64,000 bases of DNA from Perca fluviatilis (GCF_010015445.1 NC_053126.1:6141249-6205248); one strand, 5' to 3'. Shown: positions 22,001-33,269, numbered from the stretch's first letter. Notes: a model not told the origin generated them from the letters alone. Translations and numbers: made by a program.

Positions 22001-25000
22001 ATGCTACTTTAAAAACAGGCATAATTAAAAAAAAATTTTTAAATGGAAATGTTTTTTTTTTTTTTTGGTGAATATTTGGAGTGTGTTTAAGTTGTTTTAC
22101 GACAACAAAACAAACCAAAACCATGTTATCTGATTGTATCTTATTGCCTGGGCCCAGTTTTTCAAAAGTAATCCAGAGGAATTTCAGATCACGGATTGGA
22201 TCAAATCTTGGAAATGGGTTTTTCAAAAGCAAAAGAGGGATTCCGAACTAAGATCAGATCAGGTTATCCAATTTTACATTTGATCTGGATCAAACCTGCC
22301 CTTTGGGTTTTTCAAAACTTTGAACTCGGTTTGGGATATATTTGATCCAAAAAAACAGGATTATCCTGATCCCATCAGAAGGGTGGATTCAGTTGTGATT
22401 TTTCGAACCAAATAAAATCAGAGTTTTTTTTTTACTGATGATATATAAACTTCTTCATTTTTGAAGCATATATGAAGCATGTCACATCTAATGAGATATG
22501 GTAAACAAAAAAACAAAAATCTCAAAGCTATCAGCTGTCAAATAAATGTCACTGTTGCTCACAGCTCTATAATTCCACAGTATATTGATGGCAGTGACAG
22601 TAACAAATATACTCAGTCATTCAGTAGCCTAGTTAAAAGTAATTTCTCACAATTGCATCTCTAATTGCATGTCCAGTGTGTCCTTCATTAGGTAAGAACA
22701 CTGGCGGCTGTTCTGGTTCTACATCAGGCTCAGGTCCATCAAAATTGTCATCAAAAGGGACATGACGCCTGGTTGCGATGTTATGCAAAATACAGGCAAG
22801 GAGGAGAGCAGAAGTACAAATTGAACTGGGTAAAGAACAAATCTGGCTTACCCAACTGCAGCAAAAAAATGGAGATGGAGATAGATCTCCTAAAGGCAGA
22901 TATGGAAAGCATGTTATCTGTCCTGTGACTTTTGACTATTGGATAGTATTGTTTTTGTTTTGTTATTTAACAATATAACAAAATAATGAATGTAAAATGT
23001 TTCTGTTTATTACAGTGTTTCTGTTTCTTAAAATGAAAACAAACAATGGCTATTTGTGGCCACCGGTATTTTGTCTACCTGTTGTTCTTTGCTAAGCCAG
23101 TAGGCTACACTGTTGGTTCCATTTAAGGCTCTGGTAAACAGGATTTGGTAATCCTGAAATTTGGTATTTTGATCACAGTGATCCAATCCAATGTTCCTTT
23201 AAAAAACTGGCATAAAGGTAAGATGGATCATGTGATCCTGGATAGCAAGACATGGGATTTCCAAATCAGGATCAATTTGAAATTTTTTGAAAAACTGGCC
23301 CTAGTTATAAGCAGAAGGGGATACAGTAGTGCCCTTTTAAACACTAGGTGGGGACACACATTCACATCACAGTTGCTCTGCAAAGCTCCCTGCAGATTAA
23401 TCCCCCCCCAACACTCTCAATGTCTCCTATATGTCGTGCCCTCTGTCTCGTGTCCACTCACTGTGTTGGTCGGCCTTAAAACTCTTGGCATTGCGTACTG
23501 GTAGGAGCTCCAGCAGCAGATGTGAAGCATCGAGCGAGCAGCTGTACCTCATCACCGCCCTGCTGAGGTCAGAGCTGACTTTTGGGTTCTCACAGCATCT
23601 GTTAGACCTGAAGGCAGGGATTATAAGGAGAGGGTTGAAAAGATTATACCTGGATGCTTTTTTTCAGCCTCATCCAGGTGGTATAGTTGACTTACGGTGC
23701 AGTCTGGTTGGGTCGACATGCCAGCTCATAGGTAATGAAGAGATCCACCTCTCTGCTCACCTCCCAGCTACACGTCACCTCCTTCTCTCCATCCAGCACA
23801 CAGTGCAAACTGGGAAACCGCCCAGTGTCTAGAGCCAGAGAGACAAAGAGCTAATAACAACAGCTGCAAAATTTCACTTTTCCCATGAAAATTGAAAGAG
23901 AGAGAAGATTCGAAATGTGAGGAAAAGCGATAAGGAGCTTGATCTTAAAACAGTGCATAGCAGTGCCTAGAACAGTGCATAGTAGTGCCTAACAGTGCCT
24001 AACAGTGCATAGCAGTGCCTAAAAGTGCATAGCAGTGCGTAACAGTGCCTAACAGTGCGTAACAGTGCCTAGCAGTATCTGACTTTTTGCTAGAAGCTAA
24101 CAATGTAGCTATGGCTGACCGAGGTAGTCTCACTTTGTTTGAAAATACTTTCGTCACCCAACATCGCTTAGAGCACCTTTAATAGATTGCATTTAGATTG
24201 TAAACGATGCTGAATGCTCTCTTTGACTTGCCTTGTTCAGTGTTCCAGGTCACCACGGAACTCCAGTCGCTCCACTGACCCACACTGGCCCGGGCCCTCA
24301 CCCTGGCTTCATACTTGCGACCCGGAAGCAACAATGGCTTCTCCAGTTTCATACTGGTGTTTGTGACGTCCTCAGACTGTGGACAGAACGAAAAGAGATA
24401 TGTGAGTTAGAGTCAATGTCAAAAGTACAGTAGACCACTTTTTTTGTTTCAGTATGTTTGATGCTAACCGTCCAGTTGTCCTGTCTGTCTGTCTTAAAGC
24501 TGAGCTGATACGTGAGGTTTTTGTTAAGGGAGGAGGAGGAGGCATAGGGGCTGGACCAACTGAGCCGTCTGACTCCATCACCTTCATCATGTGTGGACAG
24601 GTTCACTGGTGGCCGCGCTCTCACTAAAAAACAGAGGCAACGGTTCAAGTTATACAAATTATTAGTATTTAAGTATTAAATTGTACTCATAAGCACAATT
24701 TATTTCCAGTGTTATCTTCACAGTACAAGTGACAGTTATGGTTAACAGGTAAACTCACAGTTCTGAAAAAGATCCAGAGGCTTGTGTGGGACAGATGAGC
24801 AAGGGCTGAGTGTCTTGTTCTTGAGGAAGAAGACAGTGTGTTGGATGCCAATGGAAAATGCATGGGTTTCGTATCTGCACTGGACAGTCCTGTGCTCACT
24901 TGCATCTCGTACTTCAGCACCGTGAGGAATACACTGCTCCCTGCGACAAGGACACAGAGCCGTGGGACAGCAATTTACATATCCCCCATAATCCTACATT

Positions 25001-26007
25001 ATATGCTACGTCTCTTCAACCAGCCACACCCTACCTCGTAGCTAAACATGCTCTTTGTTCCTCCTGCTTTTGTCCTTACCTGTTGTTTTCTGTCTTGAAC
25101 CAGAGCTGCAGTTTCATGTTTTTGTGTTCCCTCCACTTGCAGTAGACATAGGATATGTAATCATTATGGCATTGTAAGGATTCCAGCAGTGGAGACGCTG
25201 TAGGGAGGAAGATGTTTTCAGGTAATTGGACAATTACTGTGCAAAATAACTCTTAATTTCTATTGTTTTGTGTGGGATTTATACTGTAACCAGTGGTTGA
25301 CAAATTGTGAGATTCTTTAAGTATAAGTAGTTATACAACATTGTAAAAAAAAAATACTCAATTACAAGTAAAAGTTCTGCATTCAAAATCTTACTCAAGT
25401 AAAGGTATAGAATCATTTGTATATTATATGATTAATGTGTGATGAACAAATTGATTTGCAATTAAAACAGGTTTAAAAATGACTTCAGCACACTTATTCA
25501 ATTTTCATAAGAAAAGAAAACTTTAAAGTCTTTTTTCACTGAACAATTGATCACATTTTAGAGGCTGATTACATGTTTGGAGAATCATTATTATTTGCGT
25601 ATCTGCAATTTAATCTGTCGGATGAAGGTAGTGTAGTAAAAAGTACTATTTTTCTCTCTGAAATGTGGTGGAGTAGAAGTACTTAGTTACATTCAACCAC
25701 TGATTGTAACCATCCCTTATATTTGTATATCTTTATTTATATATACGAGGTATCACACAAACAGTACAAAACACATCCCAGAACGTACAGATTTAGCTGA
25801 GCAGTTATCCAATTGATAATCTGAAATATTCAAACAGACATTTTCAACAATGAATTCCTGAACAATCCCGATTGTGCCAGGTGAATACTGCGGAGACTTA
25901 CCATTCTGTAAGCCGCTGTTCTCGTGGACGGTACAACAGTCTGGACCACCGAAGAGAGCCAGAGGAGGGAGCGTTGACCAAAGCACAACCCAGAAGAGAG
26001 GCATCAT
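14838..26007 (-). CDS. csf2rb: Cytokine receptor common subunit beta (CSF2RB-like), 696 aa, 14 coding exons
   Basis: Type I cytokine receptor; in mammals this chain signals for IL-3, IL-5 and GM-CSF through JAK2/STAT5. Exons in minus order: 26007-25902, 25197-25080, 24940-24759, 24623-24469, 24376-24232, 23828-23696, 23598-23462, 21409-21276, 21162-20988, 19819-19723, 16992-16926, 16816-16737, 16559-16397, 15236-14838. Phases join without a break (2091 bp). Seen in order: signal peptide (1-~20); D1 with SLQCHNDYISYVYCKW, as in mammalian CSF2RB; D2 ending in WSEWS (222-226); D3 with VTCSWEVSREV, close to the mammalian D3; D4 ending in PSEWTDPVEW (415-424); one membrane span (~433-455); Box1 WVDSVPSPGKS (466-476); tail tyrosines GPY560, Y606 in GYVCLP, Y665 and Y684 in GYCHLP. 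Four domains and YxxLP motifs favour csf2rb over il2rb. The tail is shorter than the mammalian one (human 897 aa). The intron after exon 5 uses a GC donor. The ATG follows an acceptor (ccccag|GA), so a 5' UTR exon lies upstream. Confidence 0.9.
15479..16152. mobile_element. Tc1/mariner-type foldback MITE, copy B, in last csf2rb intron
   Basis: Same termini as copy A (13459-14005), with TA on both sides. The loop is the reverse complement of the loop in copy A, so the two copies are inverted. The right arm is partly duplicated around a (GT)n tract at 15966-16042, which accounts for the extra length (674 bp). Confidence 0.85.
16579..16596. repeat. (GA)n run in csf2rb intron
   Basis: Short agagag run next to the acceptor side of the 16559-16397 exon. 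Confidence 0.6.
17267..18002. mobile_element. MITE with TTAA ends (AGGTCCCATG family) in csf2rb intron
   Basis: Starts TTAA-aggtcccatgacatgg and ends ccatgccatggtacct-TTAA, inverted termini of about 16 bp. The interior includes a 46-bp minisatellite and a segment repeated in reverse at 28600-28890. No transposase. TTAA targets suggest piggyBac- or Kolobok-type movement (inference). Confidence 0.75.
17301..17620. repeat. 46-bp minisatellite inside the TTAA element
   Basis: Seven copies of a 46-bp unit (ttttatatagaccttagtgg...ctgaagtctc) starting at 17301, 17347, 17393, 17439, 17484, 17529 and 17575. Copies differ by one or two bases or indels. Confidence 0.92.
18010..19660. repeat. Dispersed fish repeat, split by a hAT insertion
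   Basis: The flanks 18010-18368 and 19332-19660 read as one continuous unit once the hAT element and one copy of its GCCCTAAA duplication are removed (...catgccctaaa|acacccc...). The right part includes gtgctgccccctgctgg. I recognise it as a common fish repeat from memory only; its ends are approximate. Confidence 0.5.
18369..19331 (+). mobile_element. hAT element (963 bp) with BED-finger exon remnant
   Basis: Termini cagtgttggggag / ccttcccaacactg are bounded by a perfect 8-bp duplication, GCCCTAAA (18361-18368, 19332-19339). At about 18660-18822 a frameshifted stretch still reads as parts of a BED-type zinc finger (VQCNLCL, then STSNLKKHL), followed by a gtaagc splice donor. That is the usual first coding segment of hAT transposases. 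The catalytic part is deleted, so it is non-autonomous. Confidence 0.85.
20040..20890 (+). mobile_element. LINE 3' end, interrupted, in csf2rb intron (opposite strand)
   Basis: At 20124-20215 a frame reads VTLWNGLNNEIKQSHNIS, the type of sequence found at the C-terminal end of LINE reverse-transcriptase ORFs. At 20690-20890 is a 3' UTR-like stretch (aagcattatgcttctgcctg...) ending in aataaaaaaaac. The part between (about 20323-20600) is a different repeat. The LINE clade cannot be fixed from this fragment. Confidence 0.55.
20323..20600 (+). repeat. Dispersed retroposon-like repeat, copy 1
   Basis: Begins with an (ATTCA)-like run, then ttttatttatagtatcaaat, and contains agcaagcatt and ggttgggggtgtgatgaaca. 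The same unit recurs at 32003-32290 and, shortened, at 55974-56118. It sits inside the LINE fragment at 20040-20890. Confidence 0.75.
22633..22797 (-). pseudogene. Harbinger transposase C-terminal fragment
   Basis: The minus-strand frame reads LACILHNIATRRHVPFDD, then an acidic/proline stretch, and ends GHAIRDAIVRNYF followed by TAA. The LHNIA motif and the final R-D-x-I-x-R-N-Y-F are typical of the end of HARBI1/PIF transposases. The DDE catalytic region is absent. Confidence 0.7.
22798..22925 (+). pseudogene. Possible Myb/SANT-like accessory protein C-terminal remnant
   Basis: Reads RRRAEVQIELGKEQIWLTQL and, after one frameshift, KMEMEIDLLKADMESM, an amphipathic charged segment like the C-terminal end of the second protein of Harbinger elements. 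Assignment rests on context and composition only. Confidence 0.4.
23945..24075. repeat. ~10-bp tandem repeat (cagtgcctaa) in csf2rb intron
   Basis: About 12 imperfect copies of cagtgc(c/a)ta(a/g) between exons 6 and 5 of csf2rb. Confidence 0.85.
25291..25702. mobile_element. hAT-type MITE (412 bp) in first csf2rb intron
   Basis: Termini cagtggttga / ttcaaccactg with near-perfect 8-bp flanks ACTGTAAC (25283-25290) and ATTGTAAC (25703-25710). The interior carries repeated acttaagta/agtaaaagt-type motifs. Relatives: 31170-31603 and 57385-57917. Confidence 0.85.
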
Positions 26008-26136
26008 TCCTGGGGACACACCAGGTAGGAGCCCCCTTTATTTCTGAGCCGGTCTCTATACAATTTACTGTGTTTTCATATCATCCCAAAGTCCGCAGAT
26101 AAGATAAAGAGGTTGGGCATATACAGATAAAGTGAA

Positions 26137-26137
<1 letters not shown>

Positions 26138-26172
<35 letters not shown>
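26138..26172. repeat. (GA)n microsatellite upstream of csf2rb ATG
   Basis: Imperfect agag run about 130-165 bp upstream of the csf2rb start codon, within the presumed 5' intron or promoter region. Confidence 0.8.
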
Positions 26173-26444
26173 CAAGAGAGTTCATTTACTAGAAATAATG
26201 AAGAAATGACTCATGACCACACTACCAGTACTCACTTCCGCTTTAAGAGTCTGCTTATTATGATATGTCACCACACATCCGCCTGCCTCTTATCTCTCCC
26301 TCTCACATGTGATAGGCCCTGATAGAAAAGAATTAATAAAATACACATGCTTTCACTGGGACTTGGGCAGTTAACGGAGACTTGTAAATCTTAGCAGTGT
26401 CCATTAAGATTCTTTATCGGGTTCTAATAATCATAATATTAAGT

Positions 26445-26510
26445 TTAGTGTATTATAGGATCCCCATTAGCTGTGCCCTTAAGCACAGCTTCTCTTCCAT
26501 GGAGGATAAC
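26445..26510. repeat. Short dispersed-repeat end with hairpin
   Basis: Sequence tataggatccccattagctg followed by a small hairpin (agctgtgc ccttaa gcacagct). I recognise it as a common fish retroelement end, from memory only. Confidence 0.4.
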
Positions 26511-27880
26511 ACATTTATAACAAACAACATTTCTACAATTCTGAATGGTTATTGATTATAACTATAAACTGAATACGAAAAGTATTTTAAGAAATGTTGA
26601 ATACACATTAGGGTGACATGTTTAGTTGCTTTTTACTTTCCAGGAATCATTTTTCAGTTAAATAGCTTCATAATAATAAAATCATTATCTTACAAAGATT
26701 TCTAAATATTTTCAATGTTGATTAGATCCAAGTGACACACATAATCAATACATTGAACATAACATCTTAGTATGTGTAGAACCCTTTCTTAAGTAAGAAT
26801 ATCTTCAAATAAAGCAAGAAACATGCATTTAAAGAAAGGAGAAATAACATGAAAATACAACACAGTTAAGAAAATGGAGAAAAATGAAAGAGTGGTGGTG
26901 TGGTCATTTCAGCTCAATGATAAAACAAAGGGGGGATTTGTAAAGGTCACTCAGGCGTAACAGACTCCCTCACTTCTGCCTTTCTAGCTGTTATTTACAG
27001 TAGCAGCTTTGGGGGGAAGCCCCTGCAGGAGAATGTGGAAATCCAACACTGACTTTGAAACCAAAAAATGTGGTGCGGCAGGTCGCACAGCAGGTCGCAC
27101 AGCAGCAGGTCTGACAGCGATGCTGACATGAAAAACTATCAGCCTATTGAAATCAAAGGCAAACTGAGATTAACCCAAATGCAAGCCGATGGAAAACCTG
27201 CATACGTAGGCAAATGACAATATGCATAAACCGTCTGAATAGACATGATGAAATATGCTATTACAAAATTACAAATGTGCACGCTGACTTTGGTCTTTGA
27301 ATGATATGATCAGCTTTTACGTGCAAAATTGTTGCATTTCTTCCAGTGTCATTGTCTTACAAAATTCGTTGTAAAATTCACTGTAATTCAAGTCACGTCT
27401 GACTCACAGGATGTCGACATGTCGTCACTCATCCACTCAACACATTTTCTCAGCTGTAATGAAGATCTTTGACTTTCTCACCTAACCTATCCTTTCAGAT
27501 TAATTACCGTGTCCCGATACCATGATGGCAAATTAGAGCTGAATATCAATACACATGAACTACTTTTATACAGTGATATTTACAGCATACAGACAATTTA
27601 CAGCTGTGAAATGAAACATTAATTTAAAGTATAAATGTGAGCAATATGACAAAACTTTCAAGACTTAATTTGTGTCCAGTAAATGATCTTACTTCACATA
27701 ATGAAGACTGGATTTCCTCTGTCTGTCTGTCACTGTTGCTGCCTTCTTGTCAACCGGCTCCTCTTGAACACTGTCGAGAACTCTGTGGGAGTTTCCTCTG
27801 TGACGAGTTCAGTTTCCCTTCTCTGTCCACTGTGACACTTAATGCCATTTTTCCTTTTTTGCACGATCAGCTATTTTAAC
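26511..27880. other. Intergenic, no gene seen
   Basis: AT-rich sequence upstream of csf2rb. A promoter or 5' UTR exon for csf2rb may lie here, but nothing decisive is visible. Short frames such as the one at 27637-27879 lack homology. Confidence 0.45.
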
Positions 27881-28127
27881 AGCCCCCACCCCTCCTCCAC
27901 ACAGTTGCTAGTAGCCAAGGAGGACACAGAGGATTAAAAAATATGATGGACACTTCAGAAGAGGTAATTATCTTCACTTGATTTTTCTGAACATAGCCAT
28001 ACTGAGAAATACAGAGAGAGGTTTGTGGAGCTGATAGTCTTAATTAGCTATGTATTAACTCATTTGGCAATGGCTTGAATGTAACGGACGTTCACTAATA
28101 TCCAAAAGTTCCTCACTAAAGCTTTAA
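27880..28127 (-). repeat. Truncated copy of the TTAA/AAAGCTTTAGTG element
   Basis: Reverse-orientation match to 6973-7360, including ttgctagtagccaaggagga and ggcttgaatgtaacgg, with its terminal TTAA at 28124-28127. The other end is missing. Confidence 0.7.
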
Positions 28128-28599
28128 AGTGACTGTGTAACCTTTTAATGTTTCTAAAGATCTGTCATTTTTCATACAATGGTCTTAAATGACCTGTAAC
28201 AGCAAACGAGACTAACAGTGAAAAGAACGCTATTTTTATGTAGTTTTTAGTAAGGCATCTGGCCGGGTCCGATTTTTCCTGCAAAGTCACAGAATGATTG
28301 GCGGCAGGTAGACGGCGCTACAGTCACACATTCTGACGGGTCACAGATTTCTTTGTTACACCGAAAAAGCCTGTGTTAGCTTATGTCAGCGGAGCCAGGT
28401 AAAAGGAAGCAGGAGATTTCTTTATATAGACCTAATTGTATTTTAATGTTATTTTAGAAGTTATCTGTTGTACTTACGGCTGATACTGGGGCAGGTCCAT
28501 CACAGGAAAAAAAGGAAATTAAATGAAGAACAACTAAAAGCTAAAAGGGAATGTGAAAGTCGGGCTTTTAACAGAGACAATTACGGGATTGTAAATGAT

Positions 28600-28890
28600 T
28601 TAAAGGTCCCATGGCATGAAAATTTCACTTTATGAAGTTTTTTAACATTAAGCCCTGGGTATCCTGCTCTGCCTTTGAGAAAATGAAAGCTCAGATGGGC
28701 CGATCTGGAATCTTCTCCTTATGAGGTCATAAGGGGAAAAGTTACCTCCCCTTTCTCTGCTTTGCCCGCCCAGAGAATTTGGCCCACCCATGAGAGAGAG
28801 ACATCATGGCTTTCAAACGAGCAAAGTGCCCGTTGGTCAAGGCCACACCCCCAACCTCCACCTTTACGACAGCAGGTGTGGTAAAAACAC
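28600..28890 (-). repeat. Partial copy of the TTAA/AGGTCCCATG element
   Basis: Starts TTAA-aggtcccatggcatg at 28600 and runs in reverse orientation to the right half of 17267-18002 (cttatgaggtcataagg, ttggcccacccatgagag). It lacks the minisatellite end. Confidence 0.75.
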
Positions 28891-29192
28891 TACCACTTTT
28901 GTCCAAAGCGGCCGCTAGAATCAACACAAACTTAAAGTTCCATATAGCCACTTTAACTTAACATGCTTATTTTAGACATGATATTTTAAACATGACTCCA
29001 GAAAAAAATTATTTATGTTTACTACTTATTTTTAGTAATGATTTGTCTACTGCATCAACTTACCGCTCTGTGTTAATACAACTTGACCTGTTAAATTTCA
29101 CCTTGTGTAAAAACGGTTTAAGGAAAAATTGCAGATAAAGGCTTCTATATAAAAAACTACACAACTAGACATGTTCCAGCAGGAATGTGAAT

Positions 29193-30382
29193 TTAAAGGT
29201 ACAATATGTAACTTTTCTGCATTAAAATGTTTTAAAACGACCATACCTATGTTATATATATTTTTGAGTTGTGTAGTTACACTATCCCAAATGTTTCCAT
29301 CAAATGGCAAACCCAGAGAAATCTGTTATTTTATTTTCAGACACGTCACGTTTCATTTAGTCGCCCGTCAGTGGCGTCATATAACCTTTCACCATCTAGT
29401 TACTCGTAACTTCCGTCAAAACACGGGCACCCGGATGATGCGTTCGAGAGTAATTGTAAATCATACAATGTCACAGAAAAAAATACTGGTAACACTGCTT
29501 TTTCTGCCAAAAGGCATCATTTTTTGATTAATTACATGCAACTTTGCAACACAGTAGAAACCTTATTTATTGATACATCAATATTAATCCAGGTTAATGT
29601 TACTACAATGTATGTGCTGGATGACAAGTAGCTAAGGTTAATGCTAGCTAATGCTTGGTGGATAACATTATAGGGTTACAACATCGTTCAACACGCTCAT
29701 AAAGTTATTAGTAGCATGATTGTTTTGACCATGGATAAAAGCAGCACTACGCTAACCCATGAATAAGTTCACAGGTAATATTAACGTTAACTGTATAGAC
29801 AGATGATTAATCTAATGCTAATTTAGCCAGCTAGTACACTCCGGTCTGCCTGCCTCACTCCCCCAGCACAAAGAGACTTCATTCGGGATGATAGCTGACA
29901 ACACAGCCGGGACATGTAGCAATAGCTAGCTACCGTTAGCCCCAGCCGGTGCCAGGTGCTTACGACGCTAACGGCAGTTTAATGAAGCGTCGGGAAACAG
30001 AGAATATCAGACCCAGGCATCCTAATCACAACATCGGCCATCCATAATGTTAGCTAGCTACGTCTCTGTTAGCGCTACCGGTGTAGTCTCCTCCCTGCTG
30101 AATTTCTCCCCCCTTCGCGTTTAGCTGTCCTTACAGTTAGCTAGCTAAATTAATTAACTAATCATTAGCCAGCAGCTAAAACCTGCTAACGTTAACCGCT
30201 AATGTTGCTACCAATACAGATTGAATCAAGAAAAACATGCATTCTAATCGACGATAGTGTTTAGCAATAAAAACTCCCATAATTCTACGCAACTTCCCAA
30301 CGTCATCAAACGTTTGTGTTTACAATCCATTGTTTTGGTTGAGATACCCCTAGCGGCAGAAAGTTACATATTGTACGTTTAA
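29193..30382. mobile_element. 1.19-kb element with TTAA ends (AGGTACAATATGTAAC family)
   Basis: Left end TTAA-aggtacaatatgtaactt and right end aagttacatattgtacgt-TTAA are inverted over about 22 bp. The interior (29640-30230) is CpG-richer than its surroundings and full of gctagcta and ctaacgtta palindromes. No transposase frame seen. Confidence 0.75.
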
Positions 30383-31025
30383 GCAGATTACTATAAATTG
30401 ACGTTGACTTGAGCCGAGAGAGGAAAAAAATTGTAAATAAAATCTGCTTAATCAAGAAAACTGCGAAATTTGAACAGTTTTACCTTACTCAGGCCAGTCA
30501 CATGTCTTACATTACTTTTACATTTCCTGTTTAAATGCAATAAATCACAAGCAATTTTACTATCTGGTTACACAGAGGATACATGGCTACATCTTTTGGT
30601 TTCATTAAACAGCCTACTGAAGATTTGCCAGCTATATAGAAGTATCAGTGGTTAATCGACCGCATGCTTTGAGATAACTGCACATTTCCTTTTTTTTTTA
30701 GCTCTGCCCCATCTGACTGAAACCTCTGTCTCTAAGATATCCTGCTCAGGATGTTTTTTTTACATTTTCAAACACTTACAAATGACCACAATTATATTAT
30801 TGTGTACAGCTACTGTCCCTTAAACTGTCTTACTTAAGTGACTTTATACGCCCCACAGAACTAGCCCGATCTCACTGCTATCAATCAAAGGTGGGTGTAG
30901 GGAACTTATCTTCAAAGTGTAATCATGTGGTGCACCCACTTCTTTTGAGGGGGAACAGTTTCACAACTCTGCTAGTAAAATGTAGAATTTTGTCTTAAGA
31001 ATTTACTTGCAATCAAAGCACGAGT

Positions 31026-31050
31026 TAGATTAGATTAGATTAGATAGATA
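31026..31050. repeat. (AGATT)n microsatellite
   Basis: Short pentanucleotide array, attagattagattagat. Confidence 0.8.
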
Positions 31051-31169
31051 AGAGCGTAAAATAGTTTAGTATACAGAATAAAATATCTATTAATGATCTG
31101 CATGATGGAGATAAAAGTCTAAAATATCCCATCTATATTATTTCATTATCAATGAATTGAGCATATTTG

Positions 31170-31603
31170 CAGTGGCAGAAAGTAACATTTGAATGTACTT
31201 AGAATGTACTCTGTAGAACTATACTTAAGTACAGTACAATATTGACGTAGTTGTACTTGATTATCTTTTTATTTTATGCTACTTTAGGTCTCTACTCCAC
31301 TACAGTTCAGAGAGAAATATTGTACTTTTTACTCCACTACTTTTATCTGACAGTTATTATTTTACAAACAAAACATATGATCAGCTTCTAAAATATGGTG
31401 TATTAATATAGAGTAAACTGCAGAAACAGGATATAAGTGGTTAAAATTAGAGCCACCTTAACCAGCTACAACATTAAATTGGCTCTTACGTTTGAAAGCA
31501 TCAATAATAATATTATGTATAATAATATTTTGCTGATAGTTGTGTATTTTTACTTCACTGTTGCTACTTTTACTGAAGAATCAAAATTTGTTCAACCCCT
31601 ACA
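31170..31603. mobile_element. hAT-type MITE, degraded copy
   Basis: Starts cagtggcagaaagtaac and contains ctccactac, gagagaaatattgtac and tttttacttcac motifs shared with 57385-57917. The right end is degenerate (ttcaacccc), so no duplication could be confirmed. Confidence 0.6.
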
Positions 31604-32002
31604 TACACACAGGGAGAAACATTATGAAAGACTTCTCAAAACCGATTGGGATTTGATATATTTATAACAATCATGCATTTATCCCAGTTGGTAATGGTAA
31701 GATCTGAACAAATCTTTATCAAAAGTCTGGCTATTTGTGACGTTGAAGACTTGTCCCGTAACATGTAAAAATGCACGTATGTAATAGCTGTAGGTAAATG
31801 TTGAGTATGTTGTTGAAAGTATGAGTTACATTTCAAATATAATAGCTAATAAGACTTTTATGTAAGTTATTGGTAGGCGGGTGAGAGCTCATTGCTGTTT
31901 CTCTTTCTGTTGTGATACTGGTTGGACGCTTCGTAGTCCACAAAAGAATAGTGAGTCAGAACACGATCAACCACCAACCCATGTTGGTTACACGATCACT
32001 AA

Positions 32003-32290
32003 ATTCAATTCAATTTTATTTATAGTATCAAATCATAACAAGAGTTATCTCAAGACAATTTACAGATAAAGTAGGTCTAGACCACACACTATTATTTACC
32101 AAGACCCAACAATTCCTGTAAATCCCCCAAGAGCAAGCATTTAGTGTGACAGTGGTGAGGAAAAAGTCCCTTTTAGGGAGAAATCTTGGGTGGTGAGGAA
32201 AACTTCCTTTTGGTGAGAAACCTTAGACAGACCCAGGCTCTTGGTCTGACGGGGCTGGTTGGGGGTGTGATGAACAGTGGCAATCATAGT
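32003..32290 (+). repeat. Dispersed retroposon-like repeat, copy 2
   Basis: Begins aattcaattcaattttattt and follows the copy at 20323-20600 through ggttgggggtgtgatgaaca. The segment cagtggtgaggaaaaagtcc/gtggtgaggaaaacttcc is locally duplicated. Confidence 0.75.
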
Positions 32291-33268
32291 CACAATAAAG
32301 ATAATAGAACTATGACTAGAAATAGTAGTTGTAGTAGTTCATGGTGTAGCAGGGCACTGCAGGGCGTTACAGGAATAAATCAGACCTTTACTCACCATTA
32401 CACTCAGTCCGAATACACACATTTATCACACACTGCACATCTTTAGACTAATAGAATAAATGCAATATTCACAGCTTGTGTCATGTAAATATGCCTTGAA
32501 TGTATATATTTATGAATTTATATATTTCATATGTCCTTACTACTGACTGTTTCTTCAATGGAGCCTCCCAGCAAAAGTATTTCACATAATTGTACTTGTG
32601 CTTGAGTGACATAAAATAAATAAATAAAATAAATCTTGGAGTGACTGCATCTAATAGGATAACAAACTGACATTTCACAAATAAAAATGGGGCTTTTCTC
32701 TGTTTGCATTATCACTTGCAGCCCCTTTCATTTTCACCCATCAATATTAATTCCTCAAACACAAATGAGAAACAACTCTGACTCATACATGCCTTTCAGA
32801 TCTTCTTTCTCTGAAGCATTAACAGTCTTATACAAAAAGAGCTCTTTGAGTGCTCACTGTCTTGTCCCCACCCAGCCCTGCTGCCAATTGGATTGGACCT
32901 ACTGTCGCAGCACGCTATGCATTACATGTATGCTACAGTTACACTCGTCATTTCAATATGGCTTTAAAGTCTTGATGTTGTCCGACACATCCAGCAGTTT
33001 ACTTGTCTCGAGTCGTCTTGCAGTCTTGGCTTGATGCCTTTGAATCATGAGGAAGAAAAACAAACGGCAAAAAGAATGTGACAAAGATGAAAAATGTAAA
33101 GGACATTTTAAGGCCAGAAAAGCCAGAAACATGCATGCACTGCATCACGTTTATGACTGGATCTAAAAAAACTAAATGCTGGTGAATTTATTGTTTATTG
33201 TTTCAGATCGAAAAGCCAGTTCATGTCAAATCAACTTCATTATTCGCACTACTTGTTATTCAAAGTTG

Positions 33269-33269
33269 A

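Larger units (their letters stand above)
22150..23301. mobile_element. Harbinger-like element (1.15 kb), internally deleted
   Basis: Inverted termini gggcccagtttttcaaaa / ttttgaaaaactggccc. Subterminal aggattatcc/ggatcaaat motifs repeat near both ends. Inside are the C-terminal end of a HARBI1-type transposase on the minus strand and a Myb-like accessory remnant on the plus strand. It lies in a csf2rb intron. Confidence 0.75.

Noticed and set aside
14838..26007. Assignment of the receptor as il2rb
   Set aside because: il2rb has two fibronectin domains. This chain has four, with D1 and D3 motifs and YxxLP tail sites of the common beta chain.
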